Below are positions 26,638-36,540 of a stretch of DNA of 64,000 bases, piece after piece. Within the stretch, counting starts at the first letter, position 1, and each line of letters begins with the position of its first letter. The notes beneath the pieces were generated by a model. That model did no database searches. It had not been told where the DNA came from and saw nothing but the letters and a program-made list of their open reading frames with translations. The stretch comes from DASUPK01 sp963831605. Lineage in GTDB: Bacteria > Actinomycetota > Thermoleophilia > Solirubrobacterales > 70-9. The translations under genes were made by a program, and so were the position numbers. Location: contig CAWHQR010000008.1 of the NCBI GenBank assembly GCA_963831605.1, forward strand, positions 1-64,000, read 5' to 3'.

Positions 26638-27473
26638 CTAGCTTGACGCAGCTTCCTCGACGGCGTCGTCCGACGCCGCCAGGAAGGGAACGAGCAGCGC
26701 GGTGAGCCGGGCGGCGGCCCTCGGGCCGATCGTGTGGCCGGCCTTCGGCAGCGTGACCAGCTCGGAGTCCGGGATCAGCTCGGCGACCCGCTTCGTCCAC
26801 GCCTCCGGGACGAGGTGATCGCGCTGGGGCCGAACCACCAGGGTGGGCGCCTCGATGTCGCCGAGCTTGTCCTCGATCGGATCGTCGAGCGCCTGGCGCA
26901 GGGTCCGCGCGGAGCGCCAGGGCCCGGCGTCGATGAAGTCGTGGACGATCGTCGGCGCGAGCCGCGGCGAGGAGCGCGGCGCGTTCCGCACCCAGCGCAG
27001 CGCGAGGCGACCCCGCGTCCGGGCCTTGGGATCGAACATCGGGCCCGACCAGCACGAGCCGGTCGACGGCGGCCGGGTAGGCAGCCGCCATATCGACCGC
27101 CACCTGACAGCCGAAGGCGACTCCGACGACGATCGCGGGCGCCAGCTGGTTGTCGAGCTGCCAGCGCCGCAGGGCGTCGGCGAGCTCCCGGGATGTCGAG
27201 CGGGTGGATCGGCTGGTCGCTCATCCCGAAGCCCGGGCAGGTCCGGGGCGTAGACGGGCCGGCGCGTGCCAAGCGCCCGGATCAGCGGCTTCAGGGTGCG
27301 GCCCGAGGAGAGGCCGTGGACGAGCACGATCGGCGTCGCCTCGAGCTCCGGACGGGAGCCGTTGCGTTGCCGTTCGAGCCGTTCGAGCCGTTCAGGGGCG
27401 CCCGGGCCTGCCGCTTGAGCTGGGTCGGCACGCGCACGAAGACGCGGTTGCTTCCCGGCGTGCGTCCAGCCAC
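26638..27473 (-). CDS. alpha/beta-hydrolase-fold protein lacking the usual nucleophile (frameshifted)
   Basis: The fold is clear: TPIVLVHGLSSGRTLKPLIR (oxyanion region), PVYAPDLPG, then PTLVVRPQRDHLVPEAW (Asp) and LPKAGHTIG (His). The nucleophile elbow reads GVAFGCQVA, so the Ser of GxSxG is replaced by Ala. It may be a non-hydrolytic member, or the frame is wrong locally: this gene has breaks near 27045, 27190, 27230 and 27350. The N-terminus starts at 27473. Confidence 0.75.
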
Positions 27474-27558
27474 CGTATATGCCGTTTCGACGCCCTACCG
27501 CGGCCATCTCCGCCCAAGATAGCCGCAATTTGCGAACTCGTGTTGCTGCATTCGTTGC

Positions 27559-29077
27559 CTAGGCCTGAACAGCCAATTCGACCCGGTCGCGCAGATGCGC
27601 GAGCAGGGGCTCGACCGAGAGCTCACCGCAGCCCGCCCGCTCGAGGATCTCGGCGGGGGAGAGGCGTCGGCCGTGGCGGTGCACCCGGTCGCGCAGCCAT
27701 TCGCCGATCGACGCCAGATCGCCCTCGGCGATCCGGGAGTCGAGGTCGCCGAGGTCGCGGCCGACGGCCTCCCAGAGCTGCCCGGCGATGACGTTGCCGA
27801 GGCTGTAGGTGGGGAAGTAGCCGAAGGCACCGCTCGGCCAGTGCACGTCCTGCAGGACGCCGTGGGCGTCGTCGGGGACCTCCAGGCCGAGGTAGTCGCG
27901 GTAGCGGGCGTTCCAGGCCTCGGGCAGATCCGAGAGCTCCAGCCCGCCCTCGAAGATCTCCAGCTCCAGCTCGAAGCGGATCAGGATGTGGAGGTTGTAG
28001 GTCACCTCGTCCGCCTCGATCCGGATCAGGGAACGCTCGACCCGATTCGCGCCGCGGTAGAGCTGTTCGCCCTCGATCTCGTCGAAGGTGCCCGGGAAGC
28101 GCTCGCGCAGCCCCGGCAGCAGCCGCTCGAGGTAGGGGCGGCTGCGCGCCACCCAGTTCTCCCAGAGCCGGCTCTGGGACTCGTGCAGCCCGAGCGATCG
28201 CGGCTTCGCCAGCGTCGTCCGCCGGAGCTCCGGGTCGACGCCCGACTCATAGAGCCCGTGGCCCGCCTCGTGCATCGCGCTGAACAGGGCCATCGCGAGG
28301 TTGGACTCGTCGTAGCGGGTGGTGAGCCGAACGTCGCCGCGGCCGATCGAGATCGCGAAGGGATGCTCGGTCGGGTCGATCCGCCACGACCCCTCGGGGA
28401 AGGGGAGCTCGGAGATCATCTCCGCGACCAGCTCGCGCTGGCGGTCCGCTGGGAATTCGCCGCCGAAGGGGTCCTCGGCCTGGCCGGGCGCCGTTGTCGG
28501 TGGCCTCGCGGACCAGGGGGACCAGGCCCTCGCGCAGGTCGGCCAGCACCTCCGCATCTGCTCGGTGGTCATCTCCGGCTCGTACTCGTCGAGCAGCGGG
28601 TCGTAGGGATGGCGTGAAGCCGGGGAAGCCCTCGAAGCACTGCGGCCCAGCGCTTGGTCAGCTCGACGTTCTTCTCGAGGTGGGGGAGCAGCATCGCGAA
28701 GTCGGAGCGCTGCTTGGCCTCGACCCAGGCGGTCTCGGCGACCGAGCTCGCGTGGGCCATCTCGCGCCTGGAGCTCCGATGGCACCCGGGTCGCCTTCTG
28801 CCAGTCACGGGCGACGACGCGGGCGAGGTCGGCGTCGATCGACTCGCCCGGCGGCACGTCGCCCTGCTCGGATCGGAGCCTGGTCGATCAGCCGGCCGAT
28901 CTCGTCGTCGATGAACATCTCGTGGCGGACGCGGGCGAGGGTCGCCAGGGTCTGCGCCCGGGCCTCGGCGCCGGCCGCGGGCATCATCGTGCGCTCGTCC
29001 CAGGCCAGCAGCGAGGCGGCCCGGCTCAGGTCATGGATCGCCGCGAGTCGTTCGCGAAGTTCGTCGATGGCGGCCAT
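27559..29077 (-). CDS. M32 (Taq-type) metallocarboxypeptidase (frameshifted)
   Basis: M32 enzymes remove C-terminal amino acids with a zinc ion. The zinc motif HEAGH follows SAMHEAGHGLYESG, with LGLHESQSRLWENW as the second signature and IRIEADEVTYNLHIL as the third. The start is ATG 29077 (MAAIDELRERLAAIHDL). The catalytic half is in one intact frame; the N-terminal third has breaks near 28880, 28765, 28640 and 28490. The corrected length near 500 residues is normal for the family. Confidence 0.92.
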
Positions 29078-29108
29078 TCGACTGAATGTAGTGGTCGGCT
29101 CGCGCCGG

Positions 29109-29608
29109 CTATGGCGCGGGTGGCGGGCCCTCGGCCGCCACCTTCGAGAGGCCCTCGAGCCAGCGCTGGTGCACGCGGACCATCGTCGGGCGCAGGACCG
29201 GCTTGGCGAGCGTGATTCCCCAGCCCTTCTGCGTCTCCTCGGTGCGGACGAAGGTTCCGCTCCGACCTGGCGCTTCAGGACCCAGCCGTGGTAGCCGCGG
29301 CCGCCCAGGACCTTGGCGTCCCAGGCGATCCGCTGGCCCGGCTCGTACTCGACGACCTCCGAGGTGACGAAGGCGCCGAAGCTGAACCAGCGGAAGCGGC
29401 TGCCCAGCTCGAGCTTCGGCCACGGGCCACCGAGGTGCTTGATGAACTTGGCGTTCGAGTAGTAGCTGCCCCAGAGATCGGGACGGCAGATCCAGGCCCA
29501 GACGACCTCCGGCTCCGCCGGGATCAGCAGCTCGTTGACGGCGTGAAAGGCGGATTCCTCCGGGCGGTGCCCGTCGGGCCAGTTGATCACCGTCTCGCCG
29601 TCAGCCAC
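29109..29608 (-). CDS. SRPBCC/START-like protein (frameshifted)
   Basis: The family folds around a hydrophobic cavity. AFHAVNELLIPAEPEVVWAW, LELGSRFRWFSFGAFVTSEV and EYEPGQRIAWDAKV are typical strand patterns. A frame change near 29262 separates the last helix (RPTMVRVHQRWLEGLSKVAA). No specific ligand can be inferred. It is followed by the M32 gene on the same strand. Confidence 0.8.
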
Positions 29609-29629
29609 CGGCGGAACCTACTCGTACCG

Positions 29630-29809
29630 TCAGTGGATGTGCAGGTTGACGTCGAAGAGCAGGATCAGCGGCCAGAGCAGGATCGCCAGGAGGGTCGACA
29701 CGATCTGACCGATCGAGTGATGATGGATGTAGTTGTGGTCTGCGGCGACGAAGACGCCCACCACCAGATAGATGATGAACAGCAGGCCAGGCCCGCCGCG
29801 TCTGCGCAT
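29630..29809 (-). CDS. small membrane protein, 59 residues
   Basis: ATG 29809 to TGA 29630. The product starts MRRRGGPGLLFIIYLVVG and has a His-rich loop (DHNYIHHHSIGQ) between two membrane helices, the second being LLAILLWPLILLFDVNLHIH. The compact two-helix form with a loop of three His residues is typical of small actinobacterial membrane proteins of unknown role. It lies 5 bp after the next upstream gene. Confidence 0.65.
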   Translation of the reverse strand: MRRRGGPGLLFIIYLVVGVFVAADHNYIHHHSIGQIVSTLLAILLWPLILLFDVNLHIH

Positions 29810-29814
29810 CCCGG

Positions 29815-30081
29815 CTAGCGCCTGTCGCCTGGCTGGACTTCTTCGGCTCGGTCCTCGTGACGGCTGGCACGCTCCTCCTCGGCCTCTGCGGCCTGCTTGA
29901 GCTCGTCAGCCTTCTCACGATGTCCCTCCGCCATCGAGCGGTGGCCTTCTGCCTCCGCCTCCAGCCTGCGCCTCTCGCGTTCCCGGGCGATCCGTCGCCT
30001 CTCGGTGACCTGCCGCGATGGCGAACAGCAGACGACTGCCACCACCACGACTGCGATCACGATGATCACGATTGTTGACAT
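29815..30081 (-). CDS. small membrane-anchored coiled-coil protein
   Basis: The 88-residue protein has one N-terminal membrane helix (MSTIVIIVIAVVVVAVV) and then a highly charged helix rich in Glu, Arg and Ala with a coiled-coil pattern. It resembles small proteins of unknown role seen in many actinobacteria. It shares the strand of the small membrane protein after it. Confidence 0.65.
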   Translation of the reverse strand: MSTIVIIVIAVVVVAVVCCSPSRQVTERRRIARERERRRLEAEAEGHRSMAEGHREKADELKQAAEAEEERASRHEDRAEEVQPGDRR

Positions 30082-30140
30082 GGCCCATGGTTACCCGGCC
30101 CCGGTGGGCCGAAAACCCGATCTCGTTAGGCTGCGGTTGA

Positions 30141-30633
30141 ATGGCGAAATCAGAGTCGATCTACGTCAAGCCCGACTGGTTCACGCGGAACATCTTCAAC
30201 CCGCTCGTCGCGGGGCTGCACAAGCTGGGGCTCAGCCTCCAGGGCTCGCAGACCCTGTCGGTGCCGCGGCCGCAAGAGCGGCGAGATGCGGACCAACCCG
30301 GTCAACCCGTTCGAGCTCGACGGGCAGACCTACCTGTTCTCGCCGCGCGGCACCACCCAGTGGGTGCGCAACATGCGGGTCGCCAGGGAGGGGGAGCTTC
30401 GCAGCGGACGCAAGGTCCGCCACTTCACCGCGGAGGAGGTTCCGGACTCCGAGAAGCTGCCGCTGATGCGCCTCTACATGGACAAGTGGTCCTGGGAGGT
30501 GAAGGGCTTCCTCGGCATCGACGCGAAGGCGTCCGACGAGGAGATCGGCGGATCCTGCCGGACCACCCGGCGTTCGTGCTCACCTTCGACGACGGATCAG
30601 ACGGTCGCAGCGGCGCTCGATCGAGACGTGTAG
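30141..30633 (+). CDS. deazaflavin (F420)-dependent nitroreductase-family protein (frameshifted)
   Basis: The Ddn-like family binds F420 in a split beta-barrel. The N-terminus is IYVKPDWFTRNIFNPLVAGL; after a shift near 30275 the frame has GEMRTNPVNPFELDGQTYLF, TTQWVRNMRVAREGELRSGR, which is the family pattern. A second shift near 30548 leads to RILPDHPAFVL. The exact end is uncertain because the C-terminus runs into the convergent catalase gene. Confidence 0.8.
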
Positions 30634-31536
30634 GCCTTCGGCCGCGACGGCGAGGATCTTGTCGTCCGAGGGCTCGATGCCGTCGGTTAGACGCATCGGG
30701 ATCGAAGACCAGCGGGTCGTCGGGAGTCTCCGGGTCCTCGACGACCTCGATCACCTCGAGCTCGCCGAGCTCGACGACCTCGCGCTCGCCCTCCCATTCG
30801 ACGGTCGGATCGTCGAGCGGGTCATCCTCGTTGGCGAGGGTGAACTCGAGCGTGAAGCGGGCGATGCCGGAGCCGAGCCGCTCGCGGATCTCCTCCTGGA
30901 GGTAGTCGCGGTCGACGGCATCGCGCTGCTCGTCGGTCAGGTACTCCGTGCCCGCCTCGGGCTCCCAGATGTAGCGGCCCCAGTGCCTGCCGTCCTCGGC
31001 GTCGACAGGCAGAAGGCGTGGAGGGCGCGGTAGTCGGAGGTCGCGAAGCTGGTCGTCGGAGCGAGCTTGCGGCATGCTCTTCTGGAGCGCGATGCCCGGT
31101 CTCCGGATGCGCGCCGAGATAGGCGCCGAGCTTCTCGGGGTCGGGCTGACCGGTCTCGGGGTCCGGGATCCGGGCGCGGGTCAACTCCAGGAAGTCCTCC
31201 GGCGTCCGGACGATGAAGACGACGAGCGGCACGGAGACGATGTCGGTCGTCGCTCCCGTCGGGCAGGTGGAACTTGACGGCCATGCCGCGGCCGGCGATC
31301 GGATCGGCATCCGAGGTGTTGGGATCGCCGCTCGCGTTCGAGAAGCGAACGGTCGCCTCGACCGGATCGCCCTGGAGGTGCGCGGCTCGAGAGAGCTTGG
31401 ACGCCTCGGGGGTGGGGGTGAAGGTGCCCCTGCAGACGGTCCCCTTGGCGTGGACGGCGCGATAGCCCGGATACGGCCCGCGATTCGCGGCCGTGATCGC
31501 ATCCACGATTTCCTCCGACAGGGTTGTGGTCGCCAC
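30580..31536 (-). CDS. catalase-family (SrpA-like) heme protein (frameshifted)
   Basis: The small catalase-related proteins use the catalase fold without the large C-terminal domain. GYRAVHAKGTVCRGTFTPTP carries the distal His, VRFSNASGDPNTSDADP the distal Asn, and MAVKFHLPDG follows. Near the end MRLTDGIEPSDDKILAV precedes the proximal Tyr. Breaks lie near 31255, 31080, 31020, 30690 and 30628. Its last bases overlap the end of the convergent F420 gene. It probably binds heme and uses peroxides. Confidence 0.82.
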
Positions 31537-31572
31537 GAGACGGAGACTAGTTCAGTACCGGCAAGATGACCG

Positions 31573-31997
31573 CGTGATCCTGATCTACGACTCCGACTGC
31601 GGCTTCTGCCGCTGGTGCCTCGGCAAGGTCCTCGCCTGGGACCGGCGCCGCACCATCCGGCCGGTCGCGCTCGGGACGCCCGAGGCGAACCGGCTGCTCG
31701 GCGACATGCCGGGCGACCGAGCAACGCTCCTCGTGGCATCTCCTCGATGACGCCGGTGAGGTCCACTCGGCCGGTGCCGGATTCGAGCCGCTCTTCAGGC
31801 GACTGCCCGGCGGCCGCCCGTTCGCGTCCGCCGCGCGCGCGTTCCCGGGTGCGACCGAGAGCGGCTACCGCTTCGTCTCGGGCAACCGCGGCATCTGGGG
31901 CAGGTTCGTCACGGACGGCGCGAAGCGAAGGGCAGACGAGCGGATCGATTCGCGGCTTCGCCATCAGGTCGCGGCCACAAGCGGCCGCCCCACATAA
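31573..31997 (+). CDS. DCC1/DUF393-type thiol-disulfide protein (frameshifted)
   Basis: The GTG start gives VILIYDSDCGFCRWCLGKVL, with the family's CxxC motif (CGFC) right after the first strand. After a +1 change near 31720, SWHLLDDAGEVHSAGAGFEP and ATESGYRFVSGNRGIWGRF follow. The frame continues into the dispersed repeat and ends TAA at 31997. The family is related to thioredoxins; roles are mostly unproven. Confidence 0.78.
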
Positions 31998-32047
31998 GTC
32001 GCTACGGGCTTCGCCCTTCGCTCCAAAATGGAGCGGCCTGGTGGCGC
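31951..32047. repeat. convergent-junction repeat, copy 1
   Basis: About 97 bp, nearly identical to copy 2 at 56331-56427, starting CGCGGCTTCGCCAT and including GCGGCCGCCCCACATAAGTC and a GCTCC-AAAAT-GGAGC hairpin. It lies between the DCC1-type gene (+) and the ABC permease gene (-), and supplies the last codons of the former. Confidence 0.8.
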
Positions 32048-32819
32048 TTAGCCGGCAGCCTCGGCCTGGCGCAGGCCGCGGAACATGAAGAGCGGTGACC
32101 AGGGCGAGCAGCCCGACGATGATGCCGAGCGTCGTCAGGTAGTGGGTGCCGGTTCCCGCGATCAGGTCGCGGACGGTCTCCATCACGTGAGTGATCGGGT
32201 TGAACGGGGCGACCGCGTGGACCCACCCTCCGAGCAGATGCCGCGGGACGTAGACGGGGGCGAGGAAGAGGAAGAGGAAGACCGGCACCTGCATCAGCGG
32301 CGTCGCCTGCAGGCTGCGGAAGCGGAGCGCCACGCCGGCGGCGAAGAGCAGGCCGGTGACGTTGATGATCGCGGCGAGCGCGTACATCCCGAACACGTCG
32401 AGGCCGTTGCCGCCGATGTTCAGGCCGACGAGCAGCCCGACCAGGGTGACGACGGTGATCGTGATCGCGGCGCGAATCAGCGCGACGACCCCGTAGCCGA
32501 GGACGAGCGCACTGCGGTGGGGGGTGGCGAGCAGCAGCCGGCGGCCGAAGCCGAACTGGAAGTCGGCCGCGATCGAGAAGCCGCTGAAGACGCCGCCGAA
32601 CGCGGCGCTCTGGCAGAGGACGAAGGCGAAGATGAACGAGGTGTAGCCGGGGCCGTAGTCGAAGCCGGGCACCTTGCTGACCGCCGAGAGGCCGCCCGCG
32701 AAGGCCGTGAAGAAGAAGAGCGGCATCAGCATCGGCGGCAGGAAGAGCAGCGGGTTCGTGAACAGGCTGTGCAGCAGCCTCCACGCGAGCCCGCCGGCAA
32801 CCGAGAAGTAGCGCCTCAT
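32048..32819 (-). CDS. ABC-2 type permease, second subunit (one frameshift)
   Basis: MRRYFSVAGGLAWRLLHSLF starts at 32819, overlapping the first permease's stop by 4 bp. Six membrane helices can be seen, with FGMYALAAIINVTGLLFAAG and HAVAPFNPITHVMETVRDLI typical of DrrB-like exporters. The 772-nt span is one base too long; a single insertion near 32095 restores the end LFMFRGLRQAEAAG. It forms an exporter with the ATPase and first permease. Confidence 0.9.
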
Positions 32820-33635
32820 GTGCGGGCCATCCTCTCCTTGAGGCCGGTGGCGGCGAAGTACAGGCCGACCGCGAGGATGCCGAGCGCGCAGCCGAAGCCG
32901 AGCGCCAGCGCCTCGCCGTCCCATCCGGTGATCAGGAGGCTGCGGAGCCCCTCGACCATGTAGCTGACCGGGTTGTAGGTCGCGATCGTGCGGAACCAGT
33001 CGGTCTGGATCAGGTTGCGGGGCAGGCTCATCGAGCTCAGGAAGAGGAAGACGAAGATCAGCGGGAAGAGGCTCTGGACCTTCTCCGGCGCATCGACGCG
33101 CATTCCGATCGCCAGGCCGATGCTGCCGAAGGCCAGGCAGATGCAGACGACCAGCGCGATCATCACGAGCGCGCCCCCGAAACCGGCTTCGATATGGGCG
33201 CCCGCGATCAGCCCGACCGAGATGTAGGTCGCGGCCTGGAAGAGGCCGAGTGCGAGCGTTCCGGCGAGCTGCCCGGCGACCAGCGCGGCGGGGTGGATCG
33301 GGGTCAGCTGCAGCCGGTTGAAGAACCCGCCCTGGTTGTCCTCGGCGAGGTTCTGGCCGGTGCCGATCACGGCGAAGACCCCGGCCTGGATGAAGGCGAA
33401 GGCCAGGGAGAAGGTGATGTAGGAGTTGGTGGGGAAGCCCGGGAGGGAGGTCGCCGACTTCAGGCCGACGGAGTTGATCGCCAGCAGGATGAGCGGGAAG
33501 GTCGTCGCCGGGATCACCGCGGCGGGCTGGCGGAGTCGTGCGCGTGATCGAACGCCGGGCGAGCTCCGGCGCCTGAGTCCAGATCGAGGGGCGCGCGCGG
33601 ACTGGCGCCGAGATCGGTAGAGCTGCTGCCTCCAT
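32816..33635 (-). CDS. ABC-2 type permease, first subunit (one frameshift)
   Basis: The start codon (33635) overlaps the ATPase stop. PATTFPLILLAINSVGLKSA, LAGQLAGTLALGLFQAATYI-type helices and YNPVSYMVEGLRSLLITGWD identify a DrrB-like permease with six helices. The span of 820 nt has one base too many; the break is near 33535, between the N-terminal segment and the first helix. Probably exports a hydrophobic compound. Confidence 0.9.
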
Positions 33636-34673
33636 CAGGCGGGGGATCCCTCGAGCGCGGGCTGCTCCCCGGTCTCACCCTCCTTCACGGCCTCGGCCTG
33701 GGCACCCTCGAGGGAGCGCCCGGTCTTGGCGAGGAAGACGTCGTTCAGGCTCGCCTCGTGGAGCTCGAGGTTCGCGACCTTGACGTCGGCCTGGTCAAAG
33801 GCGCGGATGATGTTGGCGAGCTCCTCGCCGCCATCGGAGTCGAGTCTGACCGCGGCGCCCTGGGGGGTGCCGGGAACGAGTTCGCCGAACGGCCGCAGCA
33901 GCTCGACCGCGCGGTCGCGCTCCTGGTGGTCGGTGGGAACGACCTCGACCGTCGGGCGGCCGACCTCGGCCTTGAGCGCCTCCGGCGTGCCGGCGGCGAC
34001 GATCTTGCCGTCGTCGATGATCCCGAGGTGGTCGGCGAGCTGATCCGCCTCCTCGAGGTACTGGGTCGTCAGGAAGACGGTCATCCCCTCGTCCCGTGAG
34101 AGACGCGCAACCTCGTCCCAGAGCGCGCTGCGACTCTGGATGTCGAGGCCGGTCGTGGGCTCATCGAGGAAGAGGACGCGCGGGCCATGAAGCAGGGCGA
34201 GCGCCAGGTCGAGGCGCCTCTTCATCCCGCCCGAGTAGCCGCCCGACCTTGCGGTTCGCGGCATCCGCGAGGCCGACCCGCTCGATCAGCGCGTCGCCGC
34301 GCTTGGTCCGCTCGTCCTTCGGCATACCGTGGAGCGCGCCCTGTAGGCGCATGTGCTCGCGGGCGGTCAGGTTCGGATCGAGGGCGGCCTCCTGGAGCGC
34401 GGCGCCGATCGCGTCGCGCACGTCGGCACCCTGCTTGACGACGTCGAAGCCGGCCACGCGAGCACTTCCCGCGGTGGGCGGGAGGAGCGTGGTGAGCATG
34501 TGGACGGTGGTCGACTTGCCGGCGCCGTTCGGCCCGAGGAAGCCGTAGATCTCACCGGGGCGAACCTCGAGGTCGATGCCGTCGACGGCGCGCACGCTGC
34601 CCTTGAACTCTCGGACGAGGCCGTTGACCTCGATTCCGTTGCCGGGCGACTGGGTTCCGTTACTGCTCTGCAT
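33635..34673 (-). CDS. ABC transporter ATPase, DrrA-like (one frameshift)
   Basis: The ATPase has Walker A GPNGAGKST, Q-loop at AALQEAALDPNLT, signature YSGGMKRRLDLA, Walker B RVLFLDEPTTGLD and the C-terminal DrrA domain. The frame breaks just before the signature near 34240, where one extra G explains the 1039-nt span. The operon (ATPase, two permeases) is divergent from MarR and probably under its control, as in drug-export modules. Confidence 0.93.
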
Positions 34674-34723
34674 CCGAGTTCCCCCTCGGGTGTAGGTCGG
34701 GTCGCTTGCGAAGGACGGCAGTA

Positions 34724-34758
34724 TACATAGATAGTTGAACCTTGCAACCTTGTATGTA
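34724..34758. promoter_or_regulatory. palindromic operator between MarR and the exporter operon
   Basis: TACATA (34724-34729) and TATGTA (34753-34758) form the outer arms, with GTTG and CAAC as inner arms (34734-34747). The site is AT-rich in a GC-rich region and lies between the divergent ABC operon and the MarR gene, where MarR would be expected to bind both promoters. Confidence 0.65.
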
Positions 34759-34788
34759 GCAAACTTTCCCGGTAATATCCCTCACAAC

Positions 34789-35322
34789 ATGGCAAAGGGG
34801 AAGGAAGTGGAGAAGGGGCGCCAGGGGTCCGGGCCGGAGTCCTGGCTCGCCGGCGAGTTGGGCCGCACCGATCCGGGGAGCCAGGCGTGGAGCCTGATGC
34901 ACTGGATGATGGTGACGAACAAGCACCGGCTCTTCGCGATGGCCCAGGAGTTCGAGCTCGCGCCCCAGCAGATGATCGCGCTGCGGATGCTCGCATCGGG
35001 CCCGCGCAAGATGAGCGAGCTGGCCCAGGCACTGTTCTGCGACAACTCGAACGTCACCGGGATCGTCGACCGCCTCGAGGAGCGCGGCCTGGTCCGCCGA
35101 GAGCCGGCCGAGGGGGATCGCCGCGTGAAGCTCCTCGTCCTCACCAAGGAGGGCGAGCGGATGCGGGTGGAGATCACCAAGCGAATGGCCGAGCCACCGC
35201 CGCCCATCGCCTCGCTCTCGGAGAAGGACCAGCGCCAGCTGCGCGACATCCTGAAGCGGGCGGCCGAGAGCATCTCGGACGAGGCGGCCGCCGAGGCCCT
35301 CGCCGGGAAGACCCCCGCCTAG
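34789..35322 (+). CDS. MarR-family transcriptional regulator
   Basis: The intact 177-residue protein starts at ATG 34789. The winged helix is clear: MSELAQALFCDNSNVTGIVD (recognition helix) then RLEERGLVRREPAEGDRRVK (wing). Flanking helices form the dimer interface. It is divergent from the exporter operon and probably represses it until a drug-like ligand binds. Confidence 0.93.
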   Translation: MAKGKEVEKGRQGSGPESWLAGELGRTDPGSQAWSLMHWMMVTNKHRLFAMAQEFELAPQQMIALRMLASGPRKMSELAQALFCDNSNVTGIVDRLEERGLVRREPAEGDRRVKLLVLTKEGERMRVEITKRMAEPPPPIASLSEKDQRQLRDILKRAAESISDEAAAEALAGKTPA

Positions 35323-35338
35323 GGCGAATCGCCCTAGG
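35318..35338. terminator. perfect hairpin containing both convergent stop codons
   Basis: CCTAGGGCG (35318-35326) and CGCCCTAGG (35330-35338) pair perfectly around AAT. The MarR TAG (35320-35322) and the TAG of the minus-strand transporter (35336-35334) both lie inside the stem, so a single palindrome ends two genes. Confidence 0.8.
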
Positions 35339-36425
35339 TCACCTCGGGCGCCGGCGTCGGCCCGCCAGCTTCCTCCTCGGCGGCCGTCACCTCGCGGCGG
35401 TATTCCCGGTACTCATGGGCCCCGATCTGGATCGAGGCGGCCACGGGAATAGCGAGGATGGCGCCGAGGATGCCGAACAGAGTGCTGCCGAAGAGGACGG
35501 CAACCAGGACGATGAACGCCTCGACCTTCGTCGCGCGCTTCTGGATCTGCGGCTGGATCAGGTAGTTCTCGACCTGCTGGTAGACGATCGCGAACACGAC
35601 CCAGATGATCAGGGTGAGCGGGAAGTCGACGAAGGCGGTGACGATGCCCACGAAGACGGCGCCGATCGTGGCCCCGATCACAGGGATCAGGTCGGCGACG
35701 AAGATGACCACTGCGAGCGGGCCCGCGAACGGCACCCCGAGGATGGTCAGCATGATGAACGCCGAGAGCCCGGCGATCGTCGCCTGCAGCAGCGCGCCGC
35801 CGACGTAGTTGCCGACGGCGTTGGCGATTCGGCGCAGGGTTCGCTCGATTCGCTCGGAGTGCTCCGGTCTCTGCATTCGTATGAAGTTCTCGACCCATCT
35901 CGGGCCTGCGGCGACCATGAAGATGCTCAGGACCAGGATGGTCACCCCCGCGAAGATCGAGCTGACCAGGCCGAAGCCGATGTCGCGCAGGACGCCCGCC
36001 GCATCCCCGGCCTTGCTGGGGAGCTTGTTCGCCTCGTCCGAGAGCTTCTGCGTGACGTCGTACTTGTTGTTGAGGTCATTGAGCGTCTGGTTCCTGTGGA
36101 CGTAGTCCTCGATGTCGTGGACGTAGTGGGGGGCGTTGGTTGCGACATCGCTGACCTGGGTGACGATCGGCGGGATCAGGACCGCCCCGAGCCCGATCGG
36201 GATCAGCAGCAGGCCGAAGTAGACGAGGGCGATCGCGAGCCCCCGCTTCATGTAGCGCTGGAAGAAGTTGACGGGCCCGGCCAGGGCTACTGCAAGAAAC
36301 GCGGCGACGATCAGCCAGCTGATCGGCCGGCGCAGCAGGTAGACGACGTAGAGGACGAGGATGACCCCGACGACCACGAGCACGTTGCGCGCGATCGCGC
36401 GCGCCGGTGAGTCGATTTTGGGCAT
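35334..36425 (-). CDS. AI-2E-family transporter
   Basis: The intact 363-residue protein matches the AI-2E (PerM) family: N-terminal helices (ISWLIVAAFLAVALAGPVNF), a central soluble loop, and the conserved VIFVADLIPVIGATIGAVFV followed by YLIQPQIQKRATKVEAFIVL. Around eight membrane helices are predicted. Members move autoinducer-2 or ions; the substrate here is unknown. It converges on MarR. Confidence 0.93.
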   Translation of the reverse strand: MPKIDSPARAIARNVLVVVGVILVLYVVYLLRRPISWLIVAAFLAVALAGPVNFFQRYMKRGLAIALVYFGLLLIPIGLGAVLIPPIVTQVSDVATNAPHYVHDIEDYVHRNQTLNDLNNKYDVTQKLSDEANKLPSKAGDAAGVLRDIGFGLVSSIFAGVTILVLSIFMVAAGPRWVENFIRMQRPEHSERIERTLRRIANAVGNYVGGALLQATIAGLSAFIMLTILGVPFAGPLAVVIFVADLIPVIGATIGAVFVGIVTAFVDFPLTLIIWVVFAIVYQQVENYLIQPQIQKRATKVEAFIVLVAVLFGSTLFGILGAILAIPVAASIQIGAHEYREYRREVTAAEEEAGGPTPAPEVT

Positions 36426-36504
36426 ACCGACCCTCTCTATTCGGGGCCGGCGCTCCCCTTCCTACGCACGAAATCGGCACACCGGCTGGGGAAAAGGGGC
36501 CGTT

Positions 36505-36540
36505 GGTGACTTTCCCACCCCCGTGGGTGGGTAACTCACC
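36505..36540. promoter_or_regulatory. long imperfect palindrome upstream of the AI-2E-type gene
   Basis: GGTGA (36505-36509) pairs with TCACC (36536-36540), and CCCACCC (36514-36520) pairs with GGGTGGG (36525-36531). It sits in the 222-bp region between the divergent transporter and GNAT genes, about 80 bp upstream of the transporter start, and may be an operator or a 5'-UTR structure. No other signal can be supported there. Confidence 0.4.

Noticed and set aside
30822..33635. A 937-codon open frame on the minus strand
   Set aside because: It joins parts of the first ABC permease, antisense sequence and part of the catalase-like gene through frameshifts; no single protein of this form is plausible.
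34887..36410. A 507-codon plus-strand frame
   Set aside because: It is antisense to the intact MarR-to-AI-2E region and has the Glu/Asp/Arg-rich composition of shadow frames in GC-rich DNA.
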